Source: Siphonodentalium dalli (Eukaryota; Mollusca; Scaphopoda; Gadilida; Siphonodentaliidae). From it: a DNA stretch of 64,000 bases. The notes under the pieces were generated by a model, which did no database searches, was not told the origin of the DNA, and worked only from the letters and a program-made list of their open reading frames with translations. The position numbers were made by a program, and so were the translations under genes. The stretch spans positions 43,130,194 through 43,194,193 of the forward strand of contig CP136069.1 in NCBI GenBank assembly GCA_032622095.1, in the 5' to 3' direction. Below, in pieces: positions 45,061 to 54,510 of this stretch (position 1 is the first letter of the stretch; each line of letters opens with the position of its first letter).

Positions 45061-45185
45061 CGCCGCTCCAATGATCAGTTACTATACAAAACACAAAATA
45101 AAGTAACATTACTCAACCAGTTCCAAAAAACATGAACTGATATAGAAGATATTTGTTGAAAAAACGTCATATTTTCAACATCCGG

Positions 45186-46265
45186 CGGCCATTTTGGCGG
45201 CCATCTTGGAGGGTGAGTTTCAATTTTGCGCCAAAAAAGTGTCATTATGTCTCAGCTTCACGAAAATATATACATATGTATACATTTTACTAGATTTTCC
45301 CGCTATAATTTGCATAAAACTGACTTAGGATCTGATCTGAAAAATGGCGACCAGGATGGACGCCATCTTGTCTGGAGTCTACACAGCCACTTTTTTTTTT
45401 CTTGTTAACATTGCTTAAATGTTGAAGGACATAATAAGGAACAAAATGAGTGGTGAAGTTAAGTCCCAGGGGGGTTCAAGGGTACCCCTATTGGCTCCCG
45501 GAATATAAGAGAATTCTTACGAGAATCGTCGATAAATATACAAAACAGCAATGTCTTACCGTAGGTACCTGATTAATATGATGTTAATGTTTCAGAATTA
45601 TTACTGTGATGATAGTATCATGATACAATGCGGCTTTGAACGTTCCGCGTGGAGTATATAAGTTTGAGTAAGTTCCTTGGCCAGTTACGTGATTTCATAT
45701 GACGTTGTACGGTGCGCCGGATCAACAACCCTCCAGCGAAGAAAACACGAAGATTTTAAAAGCCTTTTATTGAACCCTATGTTCATCCAATCGGGCGACA
45801 GGCAGTCTATTCGTGTTCGGCACCTTCGAATTATGGTAAAAAAGTTGGTTTGACACTTTTCCGCGGAAATGCTTCTAGAAATGTCTTTTCTGAGAATTAC
45901 GACTAGACTAGCATTAAATGCTTCACAAGGGCAGTATATCTAAGCCTTATCTCAGATTATTCTCTTTCCCAGAGAATAGAATTGAAATAACACGTCTTTG
46001 TATGCTTGTTACCAACCGTTTACATTTGTTTAGTTCTAGAACAAGTTGGAATGCAGAACAGATTTTTGCCATCTACAACGTGTCAACCACTTAGTCTAGA
46101 TCTAAGTGACAGAGCTATAGCATCAATGTAAGTTAATATAATATTATGTTCACATTTAACCCTTTGATTATTAAATATATGTTGATGAGTAGTTCCCTTA
46201 AACAATATTCAAATAATAAGTTCAACAGATAATACAATTGCAGAAGGTTTCCTATTCATTGGTGG
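45186..46265. other. Intronic sequence; CCATTTTGGCGGCCATCTTGG words
   Basis: Near 45186 and 45350 are GGCGGCCATCTTGG and ATGGACGCCATCTTG, similar to words in the 165 bp repeat and at 42120. Otherwise unique AT-rich sequence with no gene. Confidence 0.4.
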
Positions 46266-47058
46266 CAGGGAAGTTTGTCAATTGCTTTTCTTGAATAGCT
46301 GGTTTCTACGTGCGTTAGAGTGGTTTCCCAGTGAATGTACCCTTGCAAAAACCATTCTTGGATGTCCTTGGATAAAAACATTGGTAATTCTTTGAAATCA
46401 TTGGGGTGGTATTGGAAAAAAAACCTTGGATGAGCCAGCCAAGATTTACTTCGGATTTCATGCTCTGAAACTTCAGAAAAGCTTAAAAAACCTTGGATGA
46501 TTGGTCAGATGCTACCAAGGTTTTCCAAGGTCTCGTCGAAACTTTTCCAACGTTTATCAAGTTTTCATCCAAACTATATCAAGATTTACCAAGGTTTCAT
46601 CTAAGCTTTTCCAAGGTTACCATGCAAAGTTTCATTCAAGCTTCTATAATGTCACGTTTACCGAGGCTCCATCCAATCTTCCACGAACTATTCACTAAAT
46701 ACAGTTAATTAGTATAATGTGGATTTAAATTAAATATCAATACAGGAATTGGCTAATTTTACAACCAAGATTTTCCAAGCTTTCATGTTCAGTTTACAAC
46801 CTTGTAAATTAAAAATTTGGATCCAAGATTTTCTAAGGTTTTGAGAGAAATTTAACAGGTTTTCCAAGGTCATTTTAAAATATAATTTTATTTAGTCAAA
46901 AACCTTGGTAGAAACATTTGAAATTCTAGGATATCCTTCGATTTCTAAGGTTCGTTTTGGCGCAAGGGTAATCCTGTACATGGTCTTTCCCACATCCTTA
47001 AAACTGACAATATTGTCATATGGTTCAGCAGCTGAAACGATGATAAATGCCAATAACA
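46266..47058 (+). mobile_element. Second SINE copy, split by an insertion
   Basis: GGCAGGGAAGTTTGTCAATTGC through GTTTCCCAGTGAATG (46266-46339) and CATGGTCTTTCCCACATCC through AAACGATGATAAATGCC (46977-47058) align with consecutive parts of the SINE body at 28130-28268. The tRNA head is missing or too diverged to see, so this is an older copy. The gap is filled by a TIR element. Confidence 0.8.
46340..46968. mobile_element. 629 bp TIR element with TA target inside the SINE
   Basis: The ends CCCTTGCAAAAACC and GGTT...TTTTGGCGCAAGGG are inverted, with TA on both sides (46338-46339 and 46969-46970). Removing the element and one TA restores a 24-base SINE stretch that aligns with the 28.2 kb copy without gaps, so the TA duplication is well supported. 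The interior is rich in CCAAGGTTTTCC-like words on both strands (46430-46920). There is no transposase. TA duplications are typical of Tc1/mariner-like elements. Confidence 0.87.
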
Positions 47059-48018
47059 CAAGCATGCACTAACCTCCTCAATTGATCAGGGCATGGTGTA
47101 GGTTGACATGACCGATTCCAGCATTCACTACGTTCATGTCTGAACTATGCATTTAGCAGATGTGACCTAAGTAAACAAGGAATACTATTCACAGACTGAT
47201 TTCAGAAAATGGTTCGGCATAATGTTAAATAAGGCACTCGCAGAGGTCAAATGTGAAAAATCATCAATTTTATAAAAGTCTGTAAAACACCTATCATCAA
47301 CAAGTACAAACATGTATATGTAAATTTGATTGACTTTTTTCTAAGTTCATTATTAATAGCTCTCCAATAACGAGATGTTGCATATCAAAACAATGAGGAT
47401 ATACTCAGGATTAGCTCTGTTATCACCACCACAATACATACTAGTAATCCCTCCTCGTGTCGAACCTAATCGTAAAACATTTCGGATTAAGTGCAGCTAA
47501 CTGGTAGAGGTCTTACCTTTTCCAAAACATATAACACAACACTAATACAATTATATTGTAAGCATTTCCTGAAATGAATAGTATAATATTTTCAACTTTC
47601 TAGTTGAACTAAAAGTGACTTGCCAAATTTATTGCCAAATGAAATTATTTTTTGCCAAATGTGAGATATATTTGCCATTGGCAAATTTGGCAAGTGGCAT
47701 CGCAAACACTGATTGGAAAAGACAAAAGTATTGAAAACTATTCAGTAAATTATATTTATAAACTAAAATATGATAACTACGCGATTACTTATGTGGTTTA
47801 CAAATCACTGTAACTGTTCTGTTTAAATAACTATGGTTTCAATGCTCAAAATTTCATTTTGTGGAGAACTATCAATAATGAATATACATGTAAGAACAAA
47901 GTTATCTATTTCTCCATGTTCATTTTATAGTGGTTATGTGTTAGAAACATTTTTGCAAATTTACTGCAAGTGTCTTGGGTCCTTTTAACGTTCCGCTATT
48001 GCATATAGGTTTGGACCA
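47059..48018. other. Intronic sequence, nothing recognised
   Basis: AT-rich. TTGCCAAAT words are repeated five times near 47620-47690. No gene. Confidence 0.45.
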
Positions 48019-48195
48019 CACAAATAATCCCATCACCAAATTCACCCTCTGGGGACTTCATTCTGCTTACACCTCAGCAGAATGAGGTTCCCAGAGTGTG
48101 AATTTGGTGATGCTAGCGCGCTATGCGGAGTAGCATCACTAAACTCACCCTCTGTGAACCTCATTCTGCAAATGACAGACACACTATTTCAAGGC
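48019..48195. mobile_element. Family H hairpin, solo copy
   Basis: AGCAGAATGAGGTTCCCAGA ... CATCACTAAACTCACCCTCT, then GAACCTCATTCTG and AAATGACAGACACACTA. It is one hairpin plus part of the right end seen in the copies at 16.2 and 37.2 kb. A second partial half (TTCACCCTCTGGGGACTTCA) precedes it at 48040. Confidence 0.75.
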
Positions 48196-48460
48196 TTGTT
48201 TACTGGCCCTAAATACAGGTCAAATTGCACAAGTTCAAATTTGGATTTTCACCAGAGTTATGTTACTTTATAACATATAAATTGATATGGTAAAATTACT
48301 GGACAGTTCCTTAAGCAAATAAACACTCTGCATGTATATCAACTGCTGATTGATGATTTTCAATGCACGCTGTTGAATTGTGGAAAATTGCCTTGAAAAT
48401 GCAGAACATTCAGGTTGAATAAAAACTATCCACTAGCAGTTTAGTACATTTGTTTAACAG

Positions 48461-48643
48461 CCATGAGTTTGTATGGAGCTCCCAAACCTGTGCAAACAGC
48501 TTGGATATTTACCAGATGCGTTATGAGTGTGCTGGGCTTCGTTATAGCCATAGGAACATTACTGGATATATATCTACGACTACAGTCGCCATATACTAGA
48601 GAAGAACAACTTAGCAAGACAGTTGACACAAAACCACATCGAG
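48461..48643 (+). CDS. nrf-6-like acyltransferase, exon 4 (first membrane segment)
   Basis: A TTTAACAG acceptor and a GTATGT donor (48644) frame 183 bases that continue exon 3 in phase (one base carried over, two completing the codon). The product contains W-I-F-T-R and VLGFVIAIGTLLDIYLRL, a hydrophobic helix ending in G-T-L-x-D-I. This matches the helix that follows the NRF domain in this family ('GTLYD'), where the chain crosses the membrane before the acyltransferase region. The exon ends in phase 1, so further exons are expected beyond it; none were found before the window ends. The link to exons 1-3 across 31 kb rests on family order, strand and phase. A related neighbouring gene would look the same. 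Confidence 0.65.
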
Positions 48644-48653
48644 GTATGTGAAA

Positions 48654-49400
48654 TTAAAAGAATGCACTGGCTTGGAAGTTCAAGTTATATTTTGTTAGGC
48701 CAATGTATTCTCGTATATATATGCGAGTATGGGAGACTCACATATATAAGAGACTGCATTAGCACATTTTCGCAAATGTTCAGGAAGGGTTAAATACCTA
48801 TTGTGAAATGTATAAAGCTTGTGTATTTTACCCGTATATGTATCAACATGACATAGCCATACAATAAGCAGACATGGTAAGTATTGTTGTGTGTATTATG
48901 TCATTGAGTGCAGAGTCACATATGGAGACTCACACATATAAGATAATTCACTGGCTGGCAAGGTCAAGGTAAATATAGTTTGGTAAATGCTTTCTCTTAT
49001 ATATGCAAGGCTCCATATGTGCATTGGCACATGGTTTTCGTAAATTGTCAGGAAGCTCCAGTCATGAAAGATTCCCTGTCAGGCATGACACCATAAAAGC
49101 AATACCAGCATGTTTTCTGTCCCAAAACGTAATTAATTCGGATCCATGAGTCCACTAATAGGCCACTTTTATGGCTGGACTTTCAAAAGATGAAGTACAT
49201 TTTGATGTTTTGACAGTGTGACAAAAAATGCAATGCCCATCTCTTATAGAGAGCATCCATGCTTCCATCACTGAGGCAGTACATATTAATCCGCTCATGA
49301 CAAGAGCTTCCTGATTTTTTGGCGAAAACCTTGTGCCAATGCAAGTCGACCATACTAGGAGGTCGCCTCACATATATAAGAGAATGCATTGGCCTTACAA
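48654..49400. mobile_element. Cluster of three partial TATATAAGAGAATGCA hairpin elements
   Basis: Copies at 48654-48793 (ends at CAGGAAGGGTTAA), 48900-49075 (ends GAAGCTCCAGTCATGAAAG) and 49250-49400 (starts CTCATGACAAGAGCTTCCTG, then a TCGACCATACTAGGAGGTCG core) share the hairpin and terminal words of the complete TTAA-flanked elements at 51.8 and 58.0 kb. Each lacks one end. The first begins only 10 bases after the exon 4 donor site. Confidence 0.75.
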
Positions 49401-49433
49401 ATTTGATATTATTTTTTTGTAATTGTTAAATTA

Positions 49434-49586
49434 GGATTAACTGTCATGTGGACTGTTTTTATGGAGATGTAACCGTGAGGAAAGTGGTCATAACTTGTGT
49501 AAAACGCGAAGGGTTTTACATACAAGTTATGACCACTTACCTCACGGTTACATCTCCATAAAAACAGTTCACATGACAGTTAATCC
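49434..49586. mobile_element. Nearly perfect ~70 bp-arm hairpin
   Basis: GGATTAACTGTCATGTG...CTGTTTTTATGGAGATGTAA and CGTGAGG..AGTGGTCATAACTTGT pair with their inverse, with a few mismatches and a ~7 base loop (GCGAAGG). It is a compact palindrome of MITE type, unrelated in sequence to the other hairpin families here. Its transcript would be a long hairpin RNA. Confidence 0.9.
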
Positions 49587-50730
49587 TTATATTTTTATAC
49601 ATTTAGCGAAAAAGCCACTTTTGTAAATGTATTTAAATCGAAAAGTGTATCGTGACAAAACCAGCCCAAAATATCCCATAGCACCCTTGGCAAAAGTTAA
49701 CAGGAACAATTTCTCTTTATATTGAAACCCCATGATTTATTAAGTCAATCCTGTGCGAGTCAAATGCGCCCAAAACATTAAGCGTTCGTCTTTCCAACCC
49801 CAATGACGTGTCGATGTTGTTATGAGGCTGCAGTTATTAGCTGCTGCGCATTCACCGAGAAATAATTGCAACTAGCCACGTGGGCGCCGACCAATCGGAA
49901 TGCTGGATTTAGTGATGATCACACTTAGTATGTATGGGTGGATACACACATGCATGTAATCTCTGTAATTATCGTGTATTTGGCGTTTTACATGGATCAT
50001 ACAGACAATGTAATATGTGTCTGTTGACAACCCAATCATTACGGCTATGTTTGACCACAGTGAGCCAAGCTCTGAACGTGCAGAGAGCCATTGACTGAAC
50101 GAGGTCGTCAGGCCGCTTAAAATAATTGTTCGCGCGATAACCCAAATATTGGACTTTCTGGTTAAATCATTGTCAGTCTTCTCTTGATTTTTATACAGGT
50201 GATGGTCCCAGGATTTTCCCAACGCAGAGGCTATGCTAATTATCCCCAACATGATGGGGGGCAATATTATCAGGATTTCCTTACACAGGGGCTATATGAT
50301 CCCCGACTTGGTGCTATATATGATCCCGAAAGCTACCAGGCGGGTGGCTAACTGAGCTATTTATGTAAAACATATTATATTGTACCTTCTTGCCCAGATT
50401 ATTCCGACCGGTATTCAACTAAGTCCCTTTGCGATTTGAAGCTTTCGATACCCCACACCAAGCAAGCATAATGGTCGAAAATGTTCTATATCAAGCCTGT
50501 ATACACCAGATGTGTCGCTTCTGGTGTTCGTGCATTAATACAATTCCAGATAGCAGATATGTCCTGATAGCAGATAATTTGCCTTCGCTTATGACTACTC
50601 ACTTGTCCGGCCTGTTAACAATGAACAGCTCGCGCGCAGGTGATTAATGCTGTCAGTTATTGGTGTGGCCATGTAAAATACATGTATTTTACATACAGAG
50701 ATTACATGCATGTGTTTATCCACCCTAAAT
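49587..50730. other. Unassigned sequence with a 130-codon minus-strand frame
   Basis: The minus-strand frame 50264-49872 is open for 130 codons (contains MLGIISIASALGKSW and SNIAVMIGLSTDTYYIVCMI). I do not recognise a family, it has no obvious splice context, and the region has no partner copy in the window. A plus-strand frame at 50429-50647 is also unassigned. Either could be a decayed transposon or an exon of an unknown gene. Confidence 0.3.
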
Positions 50731-50734
50731 ATAA

Positions 50735-51260
50735 ATGAATGAATGAAATTTTGTATGGATGTTCACTACTATGAGGGCATTCAACGGAATGTTCAATCGT
50801 TTTTGTTTTCCGTTTTAGAGTTATTAATTTTTGTTTATCTGAAAATGTTGGGTTTTTTTTATCCGGCCGAACAGATATCTCCACCACCGTTTGTCAAATC
50901 TTAATGAATTTGATTTGGGTGTTCACTACTATGAGGGCATTCAACAGAGTGATCAATAAATTTTTTCCGGCTTTTCCGTTCTATAGTTATTCATCTTTGT
51001 TTATCTGGAAATGTTGTTTTTTTTGGTATGTATGTTCACTACTATGAGGGCAATCAATTGAGTGTTCAATCGTTTTATTGAGTGTTCAATCGTTTTTGTT
51101 TCAGTTTTCCGTTCTAGAGTTATTCAGCATTGTAGATTTGGAAGTCTTGGTTTTTTGTCCGTATCTCCACCACCAGTTGACAGATATCAATGAAATTTGG
51201 TATATATGTTAACTATGTTGACGGCAATCAGTTGAGTGCTCAATCGTTTTGTTCATGTTC
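50735..51260. repeat. Diverged tandem repeat (TTCACTACTATGAGGGCATT)
   Basis: Four diverged units (about 50755, 50918, 51027 and 51205) share GTTCACTACTATGAGGGCA, a TCAATCGTTTT word, TTCCGTT.TAGAGTTATT, TTTGTTTATCTG.AAATGTTG and a CCACCACC.TTTGTCA block. The last unit is the most degraded. It is non-coding. Confidence 0.8.
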
Positions 51261-51589
51261 TCCATTCTACAGTTTTTATCTTTGTTTATAAGATAATGTT
51301 GGGTTTTTTCCTGTCCAAGCAGATACATGTATCTCACCCATACTTTGTCCGTTTGAATTTGCCACCATGGGTGTATGCCTGCACCACTCTTTTGTTTAGA
51401 TTACTTTCCTGGGATCTGTCTATATGGTTGCTCAACAGCATCATCAAAATGTATTTATTTATGTGAAGGATTATTGGGCGACATTTTTTATATGCCCGAT
51501 TTAAAAAAACAGGACGTATTATGTTATTGCATGGTCTGTCCATCCGTCCGTTCGTTTTTGGTTTCCGGATGATAGCTTTCGATAGTCTC

Positions 51590-51790
51590 AACTGAATGGA
51601 ATGAAATTTGGTATGTGTATTGACTAGCACAAATTACAGGTCATGAAATATGGATGATAACTTTAGTTACAGTCTGAACTGAATGGAATGAAATTTGGTG
51701 CATGAGTTTACTAACCCAAAATACAGGTCAAGTTCAAATTTGGGTTCCGCCCGTCAATTTTCACCAGAGTTATGGCCCTTTGTTCAAATT
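51590..51790. repeat. Dispersed repeat fragment shared with 48.2 kb
   Basis: AAATACAGGTCAAGTTCAAA, TTTTCACCAGAGTTATGGCC and a duplicated TGAATGGAATGAAATTTGGT word. A related stretch lies at 48212-48262 (AAATACAGGTCAAATTGCAC ... TTTTCACCAGAGTTATG). Confidence 0.6.
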
Positions 51791-51828
51791 ACCACTGGCT
51801 TATTATGCCACGCCCTAGTGATGCTCTT

Positions 51829-52053
51829 TTAACCCTTCCATGACTGGAGCTTCCTGGATGTTTCGCGAAAATCCTGTACCAATGCATTCTCTTATATATG
51901 CGCTTGACCATAGGTCGCCTCGCATATATATGAGAATGCATTTGCCTAACAATATTTACCTTGATCTTGATCGAGACTCGCATATATAAGAAAATGCACT
52001 GGCACAGGGTCTTTAATGCTGCAACAACGTAGCTCCCGTCATGAATGGGTTAA
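51829..52053. mobile_element. Complete TTAA-flanked hairpin MITE
   Basis: TTAA CCCTTCCATGACTGGAGCT at the left and AGCTCCCGTCATGAATGGG TTAA at the right are imperfect inverted repeats. The interior holds a palindrome (TTCTCTTATATATGCG..TGACC / GGTCGCCTCGCATATATATG, 51887-51943) and a second half-hairpin at 51975-52010. The TTAA borders and CCC start fit the piggyBac superfamily. Length is 225 bp including TTAA sites. No protein. Confidence 0.9.
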
Positions 52054-54510
52054 ATGCCTAGGTTTAGTGGATAAAATATTACATACCGAAATGCACAATA
52101 CAATTATAAATAATGGTTGTAATATCAAATATCAGTGACATCGACACATCTTCCCTTTCCTCAAATAATGTTATCCCACTGGTAGTGTATACACCCATCG
52201 GTAAACCCGGGGACCGTGAATCTTTTGAAATCAAAATCAAAACTTGGGACAGGACTTACCTTTGAGGACCCCCACATGCCGTTTCGTGTTTATTATGAAT
52301 CATGGTGTATATTATTTAATTTGTTTTGTGCTTTATTTTGTTTAAAGATATATATTACATTTGGGGGGGGTAGAATGGTCTTATCCTCAGGGATGGGCTT
52401 ACTGACATGTGTATACAGTGTAAGGCCAAAGGCAAACATTTCTTGGAGGGGAGCACTTTGAATGTTCACTTCACCCAGTATGTGTTACAGGTTTGGTGTA
52501 AATAGGGTAGTAAGTGCATAGAGATGGACTTTGACTAACTGACCTGTTTATGTAAACAATAAATTATACTACTTCCATGGTTGAGTGGTAGACTTATTAC
52601 AGATGATTTAACAGATGACATCGCATATTTACAGACAGTAAATTACCATGCTTTGATCACAGAGTAGAGATGTGTTTATGTGTATATTTGAGCAGGGAGA
52701 TGTAGGGCAATGATTCATATCACATTACTTTAATTATTGTACTAAGAAGATATAGAGTACATGATAGCATGAGTCAGGTGTGTGTGACTACCTATCATTT
52801 AACAGCTAGTGATACTGAGGCCACAACAATAAAATAGCCAGGGGTGTACGAACATTTGGATTGAAAAAAAGTAGATTCAGGACGGAATAAAATACAAAAT
52901 AAAATTATGTATCACCACCACAATTGAGAAATAGCAGAAATGTCCATGAATTTAACAAGAATTTTTAATAAGATAAATTTACTCAAATTCGGAATTTTTT
53001 TCCAAGCACGTATATGATCATTTTTATGTTTTCCGGACTCTGGGGACCCACCCACCCAATTTCTTCCGTTTCCGGCCTTTTTTCCAGGCAATTTTGGACA
53101 CCCACCCTTTTTTTCCGTTTCAGGATTTTTTTCCGGTCAGTTTTGGACACCCACCCCCCTAAATATGAGAAATTTTTCAATTGACCAACCAAATAGCTGA
53201 TTATCCCTGATTATCCTGCATTATCATAGTTTATTGCGCGAGATTTTAATAGAACAGTGCATAATGAAGATAACGATCCCATTTGAATTTATCATATAAG
53301 TGTCATTAATCAAGAAATGTGTCAACATAATCACATTTCTAGGGATAGGCAGAGTGCCAAAGTTTTTTATTAACATTCATTTTCATAATATATAGTCACA
53401 TGATCTAGTCACATAATCACATTTGAGTATTCTACAGACTACATGGTACAACACATTTCAGATTATTTGATATTTGCTATGTGATATATTGCTTGAACCA
53501 AATTGTTTATCAAAACATGTGGAAATACAACTGTTCATCCCAGTTCATCCCAGTTTGAAGAATAATGCTAATACCAAACATAACCATGATATACCCACAT
53601 GACTCTTCTTGGGGCATCTCAGAAACCAGAACTGAGGAAACATGCTATAGTGTGTAATGGCAGGCTGGTAGCCACTGCCTGAAGTAATAGGCTTCGTAAT
53701 AATTGGGAATAACGTATGGATGGATAGACCAATCTCACTTCTTTTTTGCTCACGATATCAGTGACGATAAAATCTTTGTTACTGTGATTAACATTGCAAG
53801 CTGATCCACACTAACTTGGAAAACAATTTGAAATTGTTCAAGCTGGCCCGGCTGGCCTTCAATTTATATGTTAAGATTTTATGTTTTACGTTGTCAAAAG
53901 TCTATTTTATTCCATTATTTATTATATCTTTATTTCCATGTCACATATGGTCAAGTGTGCTTATATTTTATTGCTTATTTTCAGCTGAGTTCTGCATAGT
54001 TATTCTTATTTTTTGTATCAGTAGATGGAATCCTGATTAAATTTATCCAATTTTTCCAATAGCGCAGTTTCTTATTCTATCAAGTTGAATTTGGGTTATT
54101 GTTGGCCATTGTGCAACTGCTCCAACTTCTGATAACCTCTATATATAGTATAGCATTGCTATTAACTATACATGACCTGTTTCTGTTCGAAAACACATCA
54201 AAATAAGACTCAATAGCAGAAATGGGAAACAAATTATGGCACATAGAAAAAACTGCTTTTCGGACACCCACCCACCCCAACATACGTGCCTGGAAATTTT
54301 TGCCGACCCCCCCCCCCCTGATAAAACTGCATAAATAATGGGAAAGAAGGTGAAAGTAAAATAGAGACTCTGTCATCAAAAAATTTCTTCATAACTCTGA
54401 CCGCATGCTTCATATTTTAATTAGTGTGAATATAAATCAATCAATCAATTGAGGAGAAGTTGTACTAGTAGGAGGCGTTTGTAAACCAGACTATAAATTG
54501 CTGTTGCCTA
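52054..54510. other. Unassigned sequence with CCACCC-rich patches
   Basis: Two patches (53035-53165 and 54245-54320) contain GGACACCCACCC words with TTTTCCGTTT or TTTTTCC, and one ends in a C12 run. They are probably remnants of one repeat family in the same orientation. The plus-strand frame 52216-52461 and others have no recognised domain. Confidence 0.45.

Larger units (their letters stand above)
41820..45185. mobile_element. ~3.4 kb fold-back element with minisatellite arms
   Basis: The terminal ~115 bases (GTTGAAAATAT.ACGTTTTTTC, then AACTGGTTGAGTAATGT and TTATTTTGTGTTTTGTATA, ending ACTGATCATTGGAGC) recur inverted at 45067-45183 with about 85-90% match by eye. Inward lie a left minisatellite (42840-44480), a centre with GTGGCTATCGCTTTCCAC and its inverse GTGGAAATCGATAGCAAC (44492 and 44605), and a right minisatellite in reverse orientation (44640-45060). 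About 900 bases at 41945-42840 exist only in the left arm. No enzyme is encoded. Confidence 0.8.
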
